This document shows, piece after piece, positions 1 to 8,725 of a DNA stretch of 64,000 nucleotides. The DNA comes from Rhizobium etli 8C-3 (lineage in GTDB: Bacteria; Pseudomonadota; Alphaproteobacteria; Rhizobiales; Rhizobiaceae). The notes beneath the pieces are model-generated. The model worked only from the letters and a program-made list of their open reading frames with translations, was not told the DNA's origin and did not search any database. Position 1 is the stretch's first letter. Each line of letters starts with the position of its first letter. The stretch is from the NCBI RefSeq assembly GCF_001908375.1, contig NZ_CP017244.1, positions 682,001 to 746,000 of the forward strand. Reading direction: 5' to 3'. A program made the translations under genes and the position numbers.

Positions 1-1
1 G

Positions 2-727
2 GCCGAGGCGGACTTCGACAAAGGCTACCGCATCAATCTTGACGGGACGCACTCGCTCTTTGAGGCGATCCGGTACGAAGGCCAAAAAGAGCCTTACATC
101 CCGCGCCTGATCTTTGCGTCATCAATCGCCGTCTTCGGGCAGCCATTCCCGGAGAAGATCGAAGATGATTTCTTCACGACGCCGCTGACGAGCTACGGGA
201 CGCAGAAGGCAATCTGCGAACTCCTGTTGGCCGATTATACACGGCGTGGCTTTTTCGACGGCATCGGCATTCGCCTTCCGACGATCTGCATTCGCCCTGG
301 CAAGCCCAACAAGGCAGCCTCGGGATTTTTTTCCAACATCCTGCGCGAGCCGTTGGTCGGCCAGGAGGCCGTGCTCCCCGTCGAAGAGACCGTCCGTCAC
401 TGGTTTGCAAGCCCCCGTTCGGCAGTTGGCTTCTTCGTCCATGCAGCGCGCATCGACACCAGCGAGATCGGGCCGCGCCGCAATCTGACCATGCCCGGCC
501 TTTCTGCGCTCGTCGGCGAAGAGATCGAGGCGCTGCGCCGCGTTGCCGGCGACAAGGCCGTCAGACTCATCCGCCGCGAGGCCGACCCCACAATTCGTTC
601 GATTGTTTCCGGCTGGGCAACCAATTTCAATGCGCAGCGCGCCGTCGCGCTCGGTTTCAAGGCGGAAACCAGTTTCGACGAAATCATCAAGATCCACATA
701 GACGACGAACTCGGGGGTAAAATCTAA
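2..727 (+). CDS. denD: D-erythronate 2-dehydrogenase (5'-truncated by window edge)
   Basis: NAD-dependent epimerase/dehydratase-fold protein, missing its N-terminal Rossmann part because the frame is already open at base 2. The visible part has the SSIAVFG strand and a catalytic Y-x-x-x-K (SYGTQK, bases about 191-208), followed by the C-terminal substrate domain to a TAA stop. In this family DenD oxidises D-erythronate at C2 to 2-oxo-tetronate. The assignment leans on context: ltnD, otnI, otnK and otnC, the rest of the described tetronate pathway, lie 7-11 kb downstream. An SDR begins 1 nt after the stop, so this is the distal end of one transcription unit and the proximal part of the next genes. 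A different sugar-acid epimerase remains possible, but the linkage makes DenD the best call. Confidence 0.8.
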   Translation, partial: AEADFDKGYRINLDGTHSLFEAIRYEGQKEPYIPRLIFASSIAVFGQPFPEKIEDDFFTTPLTSYGTQKAICELLLADYTRRGFFDGIGIRLPTICIRPGKPNKAASGFFSNILREPLVGQEAVLPVEETVRHWFASPRSAVGFFVHAARIDTSEIGPRRNLTMPGLSALVGEEIEALRRVAGDKAVRLIRREADPTIRSIVSGWATNFNAQRAVALGFKAETSFDEIIKIHIDDELGGKI

Positions 728-728
728 C

Positions 729-1505
729 ATGCCGCTATCCGCAACCCTGGAGAAAGGCAAGATCGCGCTCGTCACCGGCGGAGGCACCGGCATCGGCCGC
801 AGCATCGCCCGGGCCTTGAGCGCTGAAGGCTATATCGTCGTCATCACCGGCCGCCGAAGCGATGTTCTGGAAAAAGCCGCCACAGAGCTTGCTGCCGAAA
901 CCGGCGGCACGGTGCGCGCGATGTCCTGCGATATCGGCCTTGCCGAGCAGGTGGCGGACCTTTTTGGTCAGATCAAAGCCGAGTTCGCTAGGCTCGACCT
1001 TCTCGTCAACAATGCCGGCACCAATATTGCGGCAATTCCGCTGGAGGACGTGAGCTTCGATCAGTGGAGCGGGGTAGTCGCGGCCAACCTCACCGGCGCC
1101 TTTCTATGCACGCAGCAGGCTTTCAAGTTGATGAAATCGCAGGAGCCGCGTGGCGGCCGCATCATCAACAACGGATCGATTTCCGCCACGACGCCGAGGC
1201 CGAATTCCGCACCTTATACGACGACGAAGCATGCGATTACCGGCCTGACGAAGTCGGCCGCACTCGACGGGCGGCCGTACGATATCGCCTGCGGCCAGAT
1301 CGATATCGGCAATGCCGCAACGGATATGACATCGAAGATGAGCTCGGGAGTGCTGCAGGCGAATGGAGAGATTGCGAGCGAGCCGACGATCCCGTCCGAG
1401 CATATCGCCCGCGCCGTCGTCTATATGGCGAGCCTGCCGTTGGAGGCAAACGTGCTGACCATGACTGTGATGGCGACAAAAATGCCCCTGGTGGGCAGGG
1501 GATAG
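729..1505 (+). CDS. SDR family oxidoreductase
   Basis: Classical short-chain dehydrogenase/reductase of 258 aa. The cofactor glycine motif TGGGTGIG is at residues 16-23, NNAG at 94-97, the helix Asn at about 120, and catalytic Ser150-Tyr163-Lys167 have normal spacing. R42-R43 after the second beta strand suggests NADP(H) preference, an inference. The start lies 1 nt after the denD stop, so the two are probably translationally coupled. Residues 164-200 and the C-terminus are not typical of FabG. In this locus it could oxidise a tetritol or tetronate, or its reduced precursor, before the DenD/LtnD step. The substrate cannot be read from the sequence. Confidence 0.85.
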   Translation: MPLSATLEKGKIALVTGGGTGIGRSIARALSAEGYIVVITGRRSDVLEKAATELAAETGGTVRAMSCDIGLAEQVADLFGQIKAEFARLDLLVNNAGTNIAAIPLEDVSFDQWSGVVAANLTGAFLCTQQAFKLMKSQEPRGGRIINNGSISATTPRPNSAPYTTTKHAITGLTKSAALDGRPYDIACGQIDIGNAATDMTSKMSSGVLQANGEIASEPTIPSEHIARAVVYMASLPLEANVLTMTVMATKMPLVGRG

Positions 1506-1522
1506 GCATAACCCAAGTTGAA

Positions 1523-1566
1523 TTGGCCTGCGCCCTTATCCTGAGGAGGGATGGCAGGCAGGCCAA
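1523..1566. repeat. Intergenic palindromic hairpin, dispersed-repeat-like
   Basis: Inverted repeat with 9-bp perfect arms (TTGGCCTGC at 1523-1531 and GCAGGCCAA at 1558-1566) and an inner CCCT/AGGG pairing around TTATCCTGAG. The inner part resembles the CCTCATCCTGAGGAG-type palindromes scattered between genes in many rhizobia (from memory, not searched). It lies between the SDR and the ABC ATPase gene and may attenuate or process the transcript. Confidence 0.5.
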
Positions 1567-1596
1567 AGGCGAAGACAAGGTCTGGGAGGGACTTTT

Positions 1597-2664
1597 ATGG
1601 CAGCTGTCGAGTTTGTCGATGTCAGAAAATCGTTCGGAGCGTTCCCCGTCATCAAGGGTGTGAACATCGAGATTGCCGACGGGGAGTTCGTGATCCTGGT
1701 CGGGCCGTCTGGGTGCGGAAAATCAACGCTTTTGAGAATGCTCGCTGGCCTCGAAAATATATCCGCCGGGCAAATTCGCATTGGCAGCCGCGTGGTCAAC
1801 GGGCTGGCGCCTGGAGAACGCGATATCGCCATGGTCTTTCAGAACTATGCGCTTTATCCGCACATGACGGTCGCCCAGAACATGGCGTTTTCGCTGATGC
1901 TCAAACGTGCGCCGAAGGTGGACATGGATCAGCGCGTCAACAAGGCCGCCGGCATCCTCGGCCTCACCAAACTACTCGACCGCTATCCACGGCAGCTTTC
2001 GGGCGGTCAGCGGCAGCGCGTTGCCATGGGCCGGGCGATCGTTCGCGATCCGCAGGTCTTCCTTTTCGACGAACCGCTCTCCAACCTCGACGCCAAGCTC
2101 CGCGTCGCCATGCGCGCCGAGATCAAGGAGCTTCACCAGCGTCTTAGCACCACGACCGTCTATGTCACCCACGACCAGATCGAGGCGATGACGATGGCCG
2201 ACAAGATCGTCGTCATGCATGACGGCGCGGTGGAACAAATTGGCGCGCCGCTCGATCTTTACGACAATCCGGCGAACCTCTTTGTCGCTGGCTTCATCGG
2301 CTCGCCGGCGATGAACATGTTCAAGGGCCGGCTCAATCCGGATAACGCCAACCAGTTCATCGCGTCGGACGGAACGGCCCTGCCGGTTGCAAATCCGCCT
2401 GCCGGAGCGAAGGGACGCGATCTGATCTACGGGTTGCGCCCGGAATACATCGCTCTCGATGCCAATGGTCTGCCGGCTGAGATCGTCGTCATCGAGCCGA
2501 CCGGCTACGAAACGCAGTTGACCATGAGGTTCGCAGGCGCTGATGTCAGTTGCGTCTTCCGCGAACGCGTCAACGCGCGTCCAGGCGAGACGCTGCGCAT
2601 TTCAATCGACGCGCCGCATGTGCATCTCTTCGATGCCGAAAGCGGACAAAGATTGAGTACCTGA
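1597..2664 (+). CDS. ABC importer ATP-binding protein, MalK/UgpC type
   Basis: Nucleotide-binding subunit of a CUT1-type importer, 355 aa. Walker [10 protein letters not shown] is at 36-44, Q-loop Gln82, signature LSGGQ at 134-138, Walker B FLFDEP at 155-160 and the switch histidine in THDQ near 190. The last 120 residues form the TOBE/regulatory domain typical of MalK, UgpC and SmoK. The start has a GGGAGG sequence just upstream. It is the first gene of an ATPase-binding protein-permease-permease run and would energise uptake across the inner membrane. Location between denD and the otn genes suggests a tetronate, tetritol or related acid-sugar substrate, an inference from linkage. Confidence 0.93.
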   Translation: MAAVEFVDVRKSFGAFPVIKGVNIEIADGEFVILVGPSGCGKSTLLRMLAGLENISAGQIRIGSRVVNGLAPGERDIAMVFQNYALYPHMTVAQNMAFSLMLKRAPKVDMDQRVNKAAGILGLTKLLDRYPRQLSGGQRQRVAMGRAIVRDPQVFLFDEPLSNLDAKLRVAMRAEIKELHQRLSTTTVYVTHDQIEAMTMADKIVVMHDGAVEQIGAPLDLYDNPANLFVAGFIGSPAMNMFKGRLNPDNANQFIASDGTALPVANPPAGAKGRDLIYGLRPEYIALDANGLPAEIVVIEPTGYETQLTMRFAGADVSCVFRERVNARPGETLRISIDAPHVHLFDAESGQRLST

Positions 2665-2680
2665 TAACGCTGCAGCGGAG

Positions 2681-2708
2681 GCAGGGAAGAAGAGGAGCCT
2701 TCCCTTGC
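2681..2708 (+). other. Intercistronic hairpin before the binding-protein gene
   Basis: AGGGAAG (2683-2689) pairs with CTTCCCT (2699-2705). The stem extends to GC/GC across a one-base bulge. It lies in the 129-nt leader between the ATPase and binding-protein genes and has no T-run, so it is not a standard terminator. Confidence 0.45.
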
Positions 2709-2793
2709 TCATCCGCCGTTGCAATGACCGTCGTTCGCCAAGCGGGAAGGTGAACGCCGGAGTATTCGCTCCCGCTTTTCAAGGAGGAGTATT

Positions 2794-4107
2794 ATGACAA
2801 TCAAAAGACGTGATTTTCTTGCCGCGTCGGCGGCCGCGGCCGGTATCGCGGGCCTTTCGCCGTTCGGGGTCCGACCGTCTTTCGCCCAGGCCGAGCCGAA
2901 TTACAAGCCGGAAGAAGGCGCAAGCCTCAGGCTTCTTCGCTGGACGCCCTTCGTCAAGGGAGACGAGGATGCCTGGCTTGCCAACACCAAGAAGTTCACC
3001 GAAGCGACCGGCGTTGCGGTTCGCGTCGACAAGGAAAGCTGGGAAGATATCCGTCCGAAGGCTGCCGTCGCCGCCAATGTCGGCTCGGGTCCGGACATGG
3101 TGATGTGCTGGTTCGACGACGCCCACCAGTATCCCGACAAACTCGTCGACCTGACCGAACTTGCGACCTATCTCGGCAACAAGTACGGCGGCTGGTATGA
3201 CGGTGTCCGCGGCTATGCAACCCGCGACGACAAGTTCATCGCCATGCCACTGACGGCGATCGGCAATGCCGTCGTCTACCGCGACAGCCATGTAAAGGCG
3301 GCCGGCTTCAGCGAGTTCCCGAAGGATACGGCAGGCTTTCTTGAACTTTGCAAGGCAATGAAAGCCAAGGGCACGCCCGCCGGATTCCCGCATGGCAAGG
3401 CAGTCGGCGACGGCAACAATTATGCCCATTGGCTGCTTTGGAGCCATGGCGGCAAGATGGTGGACGAAAGCGGCAAGGTGACCATCAACAGCCCCGAAAC
3501 GCTGGCTGCCATCAACTATGCGAAGGAGCTCTATGCGACCTTCATCCCGGGCACGGAAAGCTGGCAGGACATCAACAACAACCGCGCATTCCTCGCTGGG
3601 CAGGTTTCGCTGATCGCAAACGGTGTGTCAGTCTACTATGCGGCGAAAAAGGATCCAAAGCTTGCCGAACTCACCGCAGACATGAGAACAACGAACTTCC
3701 CGATTGGTCCGGTCGGCAAGAGCGTCGAGCTGCACCAGACGAGCTCGCTGCTTCTTTTCAATCATACCGAGTATCCGGAAGCCGCAAAAGCCTACATCAA
3801 GTTCATGATGGAAGCCGACCAGATGAATGCGTGGATTACAGGTTCCAGCGCCTATTGCTGCCAGCCGCTGAAGGCCTTTTCCGACAATCCCGTCTGGACG
3901 GCCGATCCGATCCATGCGCCCTATGCGCGTGCATCGGAGACACTGAGGCCGAACGGTTATGCGGGCCCTCTCGGCTATGCTTCGGCAGGCACCATGGCCG
4001 ACTACGTACTCGTCGACATGTTCGCCGTTGCTGTAACCGGGCAGATGACGCCGGAAGACGCGATGAAGGAAGCAGAGCGCCGGGCAAACCGCTACTACCG
4101 GGTTTAA
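2794..4107 (+). CDS. ABC importer substrate-binding protein, Tat-type signal
   Basis: Extracellular solute-binding protein family 1, 437 aa, the periplasmic receptor of the MalFGK-type importer. The N-terminus carries a twin-arginine motif (KRRDFLAA, residues 4-11) followed by an Ala-rich segment ending near SFAQA, so export by Tat is likely. AAGGAGGAG lies 5-10 nt before the ATG. The body shows typical cluster-1 features such as GPDMVMCWFDDAHQYPDK and the hinge motif around INSPETLAAINYAK. Ligand not predictable from sequence. The neighbours point to a four-carbon polyol or acid. A strong hairpin follows the gene directly. Confidence 0.93.
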   Translation: MTIKRRDFLAASAAAAGIAGLSPFGVRPSFAQAEPNYKPEEGASLRLLRWTPFVKGDEDAWLANTKKFTEATGVAVRVDKESWEDIRPKAAVAANVGSGPDMVMCWFDDAHQYPDKLVDLTELATYLGNKYGGWYDGVRGYATRDDKFIAMPLTAIGNAVVYRDSHVKAAGFSEFPKDTAGFLELCKAMKAKGTPAGFPHGKAVGDGNNYAHWLLWSHGGKMVDESGKVTINSPETLAAINYAKELYATFIPGTESWQDINNNRAFLAGQVSLIANGVSVYYAAKKDPKLAELTADMRTTNFPIGPVGKSVELHQTSSLLLFNHTEYPEAAKAYIKFMMEADQMNAWITGSSAYCCQPLKAFSDNPVWTADPIHAPYARASETLRPNGYAGPLGYASAGTMADYVLVDMFAVAVTGQMTPEDAMKEAERRANRYYRV

Positions 4108-4122
4108 GCCCGCTTAAGGCCT

Positions 4123-4148
4123 GCAGCATGCCGGCGACGGCATGCTGC
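4123..4148 (+). other. 11-bp hairpin with GCGA tetraloop after the binding-protein gene
   Basis: Perfect 11-bp arms (4123-4133 GCAGCATGCCG, 4138-4148 CGGCATGCTGC) close a GCGA loop, which is a GNRA tetraloop. It begins 16 nt after the binding-protein stop and ends 12 nt before the permease Shine-Dalgarno GGAGGT. There is no T-run. Such a structure could protect the upstream mRNA from 3' exonucleases. Confidence 0.65.
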
Positions 4149-4172
4149 GATTGTCCATCAGGAGGTAGAACC

Positions 4173-5108
4173 ATGTCGACCGTGACATCCGAGGATACGA
4201 CGCGCGGCCGGGTCGCATCGCTCATGCAGAACAACAACATGCTCGGCTTCTTGTTCATGCTACCGGCGGCCATCTTTCTCGTGTGTTTCCTCACCTACCC
4301 GCTCGGGCTGGGCGTCTGGCTGGGCTTCACCGATACCCGGATCGGTCGCGACGGGATCTTCATCGGCCTTGAGAACTATCAGTTCCTCGCCGGGGATTCC
4401 GTTTTCTGGCTCTCGGTCTTCAATACCCTGCTTTATACGTTCGTTGCCTCCGTGTTGAAATTCGTGCTGGGCCTCTGGCTGGCACTGCTTCTCAATCAGC
4501 ACCTGCCGTTCAAGTCGTTCTTCCGCGCTATCGTCCTGCTTCCATGGGTCGTTCCGACGGTGCTGTCGGGGCTGGCTTTCTGGTGGATCTACGATTCCCA
4601 GTTCTCGATCCTTTCCTGGTCGCTGATGCAGATGGGACTGATTGATGCACCGATCAATTTTCTCGGTGATCCCACGAATGCGCGAATTTCGGTGATTATC
4701 GCCAATGTCTGGCGCGGCATACCCTTCGTCGCCATCTCGCTGCTCGCCGGCCTGCAGACCATTCCCGCCTCGCTCCAGGAAGCCGCTTCGCTCGACGGTG
4801 CAACCAGCTGGCAGCGGTTCCGCTATGTGACACTGCCGATGCTGACGCCGATCATCGCCGTCGTGATGACCTTTTCGGTGCTTTTTACCTTCACCGATTT
4901 CCAGCTGATCTACGTGTTGACCAAAGGCGGTCCGGTCAATGCAACGCACCTGATGGCGACGCTGTCGTTCCAGCGCGGCATTCCGGGCGGTCAATTGGGC
5001 GAGGGGGCTGCCATTGCGGTTGCGATGATCCCCTTCCTGCTTGCCGCCATCATGTTCAGCTTCTTCGGTCTGCAGCGCCGCAAATGGCAGCAGGGCGGCC
5101 AGGATTAA
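4173..5108 (+). CDS. ABC importer permease, MalF type
   Basis: Inner-membrane permease of 311 aa with six predicted hydrophobic segments. The first is at about residues 24-46 (MLGFLFMLPAAIFLVCFLTY). The cytoplasmic EAA loop appears as EAASLDGATSWQRFRYVTLPML about 85 residues from the C-terminus. The ATG at 4173 is preceded by GGAGGT at 4161-4166. The same frame is open far upstream inside the binding-protein gene, but only this start has a ribosome site and a normal N-terminus. It partners the next gene to form the transmembrane channel. Confidence 0.93.
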   Translation: MSTVTSEDTTRGRVASLMQNNNMLGFLFMLPAAIFLVCFLTYPLGLGVWLGFTDTRIGRDGIFIGLENYQFLAGDSVFWLSVFNTLLYTFVASVLKFVLGLWLALLLNQHLPFKSFFRAIVLLPWVVPTVLSGLAFWWIYDSQFSILSWSLMQMGLIDAPINFLGDPTNARISVIIANVWRGIPFVAISLLAGLQTIPASLQEAASLDGATSWQRFRYVTLPMLTPIIAVVMTFSVLFTFTDFQLIYVLTKGGPVNATHLMATLSFQRGIPGGQLGEGAAIAVAMIPFLLAAIMFSFFGLQRRKWQQGGQD

Positions 5109-5124
5109 CGGTCGGGAGACAATC

Positions 5125-6018
5125 ATGAACGCCAACACTACCGATCAGGTTCTGACCGACAACGTCCAGGGGATGAGTTATCTCAATCGTCTGCCACGGC
5201 GCATCGTCATGCTCTATCTGCCGATGGCAGTCTTCGTCTTCGTGCTGCTCTTTCCGTTCTATTGGATGGCGATTACCGCCGTCAAACCGAACGCGCAGTT
5301 GACCGATTACAACAACTACAGCCCCTTTTGGGTGGTCGAGCCGACGCTAGACCACATCAAGTATCTGTTCCTTGAAACCTCCTATCCGGGCTGGCTCTGG
5401 AACACCATGCTGGTTGCGGTCGGATCTACGGTGCTGTCGCTTGCAGCATCCGTTTTCGGCGCCTACGCAATCGAGCGCGTGCGCTTTACTGGATCGCGCC
5501 CGGTCGGGCTCCTCATTTTTCTCGCCTATCTCGTGCCGCCATCGATCCTCTTCATCCCGCTGGCCTTCATCGTCTTCAAGCTCGGCATCTATGATTCCAG
5601 GCTGGCGCTGATCTTCACCTATCCGACCTTCCTCATTCCGTTCTGCACCTGGCTGCTGATGGGCTATTTCCGGTCGATCCCTTTCGAGCTCGAGGAAAGT
5701 GCGTTGGTCGACGGCGCCAATCGCTGGCAGATTCTCGTGAAGATCATCCTGCCGCTTGCCGTGCCCGGGTTAATATCGGCCGGCATTTTCGCCTTCACGC
5801 TCTCGTGGAACGAGTTCATCTATGCGCTCACATTCATTCAGTCGTCCGAAAACAAGACGATTCCCGTCGGTGTTTTGACGGAGCTGGTGCGCGGTGACGT
5901 CTTCGAATGGGGATCACTGATGGCCGGGGCCTTGTTCGGCTCGCTGCCCGTCGTGATCCTCTATTCGTTCTTCGTCGACTACTATGTCTCGTCGATGACC
6001 GGGGCGGTGAAGGAATGA
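5125..6018 (+). CDS. ABC importer permease, MalG type
   Basis: Second permease of the CUT1 importer, 297 aa. Hydrophobic segments begin at about residue 25 (IVMLYLPMAVFVFVLLFPFY). The EAA loop reads EESALVDGANRWQILVKIILPLA, followed by the conserved SWNEFIYALTF. The start at 5125 follows GGGAG and lies 16 nt after the previous stop. The same frame is open upstream of this ATG, but the extension encodes no membrane-protein-like sequence. It completes the channel with the preceding gene. Confidence 0.93.
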   Translation: MNANTTDQVLTDNVQGMSYLNRLPRRIVMLYLPMAVFVFVLLFPFYWMAITAVKPNAQLTDYNNYSPFWVVEPTLDHIKYLFLETSYPGWLWNTMLVAVGSTVLSLAASVFGAYAIERVRFTGSRPVGLLIFLAYLVPPSILFIPLAFIVFKLGIYDSRLALIFTYPTFLIPFCTWLLMGYFRSIPFELEESALVDGANRWQILVKIILPLAVPGLISAGIFAFTLSWNEFIYALTFIQSSENKTIPVGVLTELVRGDVFEWGSLMAGALFGSLPVVILYSFFVDYYVSSMTGAVKE

Positions 6019-6057
6019 CGAAAACTGAGTGTCAGCGTTCGCGAGAGAGAGGGGCGG

Positions 6058-6804
6058 ATGAACAGGATTGATCTGGAAGGCCAGCATGCGATCGTCACAG
6101 GAGGTGCACAGGGTATTGGTTTTGCAATCGCCAGCCGTCTCATAGCCTCCGGTGCGGAGGTCACGCTCTGGGACATGGATGGGCCGTTGCTCAAAAAGGC
6201 GGAGGCTGCGCTTGGCGCAGGAGCTCGCAGCGCCGTTGCCGATATCTCACGCTTCGACCAGGTCGAGGCTGCCTATGCCGCCACTGCCGCCGATGGCCCA
6301 CCGGTTTCGATCCTCGTCAATTCCGCCGGCATCGCCGGAGATGCAGCGCCGGTTGACACCTACGACATCGCCATGTGGGCGAAGATCATCGATATCAATC
6401 TCACCGGCACATTCTACGTCAACCGCGCAGTTGTCCCGGACATGAAGGCGCGAAACTATGGCCGCATCGTCAATATTGCCTCGATCGCGGGCAAGGAAGG
6501 CAATCCGAACGCTGCGGCCTATTCCGCCTCGAAGGCAGGCGTCATCGGTCTTACCAAGTCGCTGGGCAAGGAGCTTGCAGCCTACGACATCGCCGTCAAT
6601 TGCATTACGCCGGCAACCGCTCAGACGCGGATTCTGGAACAGTTGACGCCGGAATTCATCGAATATATGCGCTCGCGCATTCCGCGCGGCCGCTTTTTGA
6701 AAGTCGAGGAGGCAGCTTCCATGGTCGCCTGGCTGGTATCAAAGGAAAACAGCTTTACCACAGCCTCGATATTCGACCTGTCAGGCGGGCGTGCCACCTA
6801 TTGA
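6058..6804 (+). CDS. SDR family oxidoreductase
   Basis: Classical SDR, 248 aa, with TGGAQGIG near residues 14-21, NSAG near 89-92, the catalytic Ser in NIASIAG, and YSASK about 13 residues later. The second beta strand ends in D-M-D (LWDMDG), which favours NAD over NADP, an inference. It sits 39 nt after the permease gene with GAGAGGGGCG before the ATG, so it is the last gene of the importer operon. It resembles sugar/polyol dehydrogenases and FabG-like enzymes. Substrate unknown, with a tetritol or tetronate the most reasonable guess. It converges with the lacI-family gene 21 nt away. Confidence 0.87.
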   Translation: MNRIDLEGQHAIVTGGAQGIGFAIASRLIASGAEVTLWDMDGPLLKKAEAALGAGARSAVADISRFDQVEAAYAATAADGPPVSILVNSAGIAGDAAPVDTYDIAMWAKIIDINLTGTFYVNRAVVPDMKARNYGRIVNIASIAGKEGNPNAAAYSASKAGVIGLTKSLGKELAAYDIAVNCITPATAQTRILEQLTPEFIEYMRSRIPRGRFLKVEEAASMVAWLVSKENSFTTASIFDLSGGRATY

Positions 6805-6825
6805 AGGACATGGCGCTTCACCAAC

Positions 6826-7851
6826 TTAGGCCGTGGCACCTGGAAAAATCTCGAAGCCTGTATCGACAATGGATCTCGTTTGCGGCCGCTGCGGCGTTTC
6901 GAATGCCTTTTCCACTGATGTGCGGCCAATCAGGAAGCGGTTGGAGCGTACAGTCGCAAGAGGCTGCGGCAGTTCGCGGCCGATATCTAGGCCATTGAAA
7001 CCAAAGATGGCAAGATCGTCGGGCATGCGAACGCCGGAACCGAGGCAGTGGAAGACACCGCCGAGAGCCATGTCGTCGTTGGAATAGATGATCGCGTCGA
7101 GCTTTGCCGGCCCGGCCAAAAGGCGTGCCGTCATCTCCCGTCCGACACCGACGGAACTCGGCGCATCGGCGATCGCCTGGGCGGCAATTTGCAATCCCGC
7201 GTCGCCCAAGGCGCCACAGATCCCGTCGTAGCGCAGACGGGCCCGCCTGTCGGCATTCCAGTCATGACCGACATATCCGAACCGGTGGTATCCGCGCTCG
7301 ACAAGGTATTGACCCGTGGCATAGCCGGCACGCCGATGCGACATGCCGACGGCGATATCGATCGGTGCCGAATCGATGTCCATCATCTCGACAATGCGGA
7401 TTCCGCTTTCAAAAAGCATGCGATGGGTTGCCGGGGTATGATCGAAGCCGGCAATCAGGATGGCTGCGGGCTTCCATGACAGCAGTCCGCGAACGATCGT
7501 TTCCTCCAGATCGATGTCGTAGCCGGTAATGCTGATGACGGGCTGATAGTCGCTGCCGCGCAAAGCGGAATGGACACCTTGCAAAACTTCGGGAAACACG
7601 ATGTTGGACAGTGAGGGAACGATGACGCCAACCAGATGGGAATCGAGCGAGGCAAGCGAACCGGCAATCCGGTTGGGGACATAACCCGTCGCCCGGACGG
7701 CCTCCATCACTCGCCGGCGCGTCTCTTCTGCAACCGGCCCCTTGTTGCGCATGATCCGCGAGACGGTCGACTCGCCCACGCCGGCGCGAAGGGCGACATC
7801 CCTGACCGTCACCTTGCTTTTCCTTGCCGGCAGACGCTGTTTTTGCTGCAT
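6826..7851 (-). CDS. LacI-family transcriptional regulator of the tetronate locus
   Basis: DNA-binding regulator of 341 aa. The N-terminal HTH is typical LacI (TVRDVALRAGVGESTVSRIM) with the hinge helix near VPNRIAGSLASLDS, followed by a periplasmic-binding-protein-like effector domain. The ATG at 7851 is preceded by AGGAGG, so the 37-residue upstream extension of the frame, which overlaps otnI, is rejected. It is downstream of otnI and ltnD on the same strand and flanked by the importer, so it probably represses the locus in the absence of a tetronate or intermediate. A candidate operator is noted at 9672-9681. Confidence 0.9.
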   Translation of the reverse strand: MQQKQRLPARKSKVTVRDVALRAGVGESTVSRIMRNKGPVAEETRRRVMEAVRATGYVPNRIAGSLASLDSHLVGVIVPSLSNIVFPEVLQGVHSALRGSDYQPVISITGYDIDLEETIVRGLLSWKPAAILIAGFDHTPATHRMLFESGIRIVEMMDIDSAPIDIAVGMSHRRAGYATGQYLVERGYHRFGYVGHDWNADRRARLRYDGICGALGDAGLQIAAQAIADAPSSVGVGREMTARLLAGPAKLDAIIYSNDDMALGGVFHCLGSGVRMPDDLAIFGFNGLDIGRELPQPLATVRSNRFLIGRTSVEKAFETPQRPQTRSIVDTGFEIFPGATA

Positions 7852-7948
7852 CAAGTCCTCCTGATTCAGCCCCGGGCGAGCGTCATCTCCACGTTCACGA
7901 GCCGCTGCATAAAAGGCCAGCTCAACGTTCGATTGCCGCTGCTTGTGC

Positions 7949-8725
7949 TCAGCGGCTTGCAAAAGCCTCTAGCCAGCCAAGACCTGCCACCGTCTTGCCT
8001 GCAGGGCGATACTCGCAGCCCACGAAGCCCTTATAGCCAAGTCCATCCAGCTCTCGGAGCACACGAAAATCGTCAAGCTCGCCCGTTGCGGGTTCGTTGC
8101 GCAGCGGCACCGAAGCAATCTGTACGTGGCCGACGAGCGGTATAAGCTGTCGGAGCCCCGTGAGCACATCGCCGTGAATGATCTGACGATGATAGATGTC
8201 GAATTGCAGCTTCAGGTTTGGCCTCTTCAATGCACTGATGATGTCGGCTGCGAAGTCGAAGTCGTTGAGAAAATAGCCCGGCATGTCCCGCGGGTTAATC
8301 GGCTCGATGACGATGTCGATGTCGCTTTCGCCTGCCCGGTCGCAGGCGAATGCCAGAGAGTCGCGGTAAACCGCAATCGCGGCCGGGTCCCGGCGCGAAG
8401 CCAGACCGCTCATGACATGCAGCGTGCGGGCCCCTGCGCATCGGGCGTATTCCAAGGCGGTATCCACCGAGGTTCGAAATTCGCTTCTCCGGCCGTCGAG
8501 CGCAGCAAGGCCCCGTTCGCCGGCCTGCCAGTTTCCCGGCGGCAAGTTGAAGAGTGCAAGCGTCAATCCGTTTTCCCGCAGGCGCTCGCCGATGACCTCC
8601 GGCGGGTGGTCATAGGGAAACAGGAACTCGACGGCGGAAAAGCCGACCATTGCCGCTGCCGCGAACCGTTCCAAAAACGCCACTTCGTTGAACATCATGG
8701 TAAGGTTTGCGGCGAATTGCGGCAT
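7949..8725 (-). CDS. otnI: 2-oxo-tetronate isomerase
   Basis: Xylose-isomerase-like TIM-barrel protein of the hydroxypyruvate isomerase family, 258 aa. Characteristic segments are FAANLTMMFNE at the start, FNLPPGNWQAGERG, the metal-site glutamate in IEPINPRDMPGYFL, the metal/substrate region FDIYHRQIIHGD, and CEYRP near the C-terminus. In the described tetronate pathway OtnI converts 2-oxo-tetronate to 3-oxo-tetronate. The ATG at 8725 shares its A with the ltnD TGA stop. A GTG one codon earlier is an alternative. Plain hydroxypyruvate isomerase is the competing name, but linkage to ltnD, otnK and otnC favours OtnI. Confidence 0.9.
   Translation of the reverse strand: MPQFAANLTMMFNEVAFLERFAAAAMVGFSAVEFLFPYDHPPEVIGERLRENGLTLALFNLPPGNWQAGERGLAALDGRRSEFRTSVDTALEYARCAGARTLHVMSGLASRRDPAAIAVYRDSLAFACDRAGESDIDIVIEPINPRDMPGYFLNDFDFAADIISALKRPNLKLQFDIYHRQIIHGDVLTGLRQLIPLVGHVQIASVPLRNEPATGELDDFRVLRELDGLGYKGFVGCEYRPAGKTVAGLGWLEAFASR

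Noticed and set aside
3348..4172. Long N-terminal extension of the MalF-type permease into the binding-protein gene
   Set aside because: Out-of-frame reading of the binding-protein gene; the true start at 4173 has a strong GGAGGT site.
7852..7962. 37-residue N-terminal extension of the tetronate LacI regulator
   Set aside because: AGGAGG immediately precedes the internal ATG at 7851, and the extension overlaps otnI.
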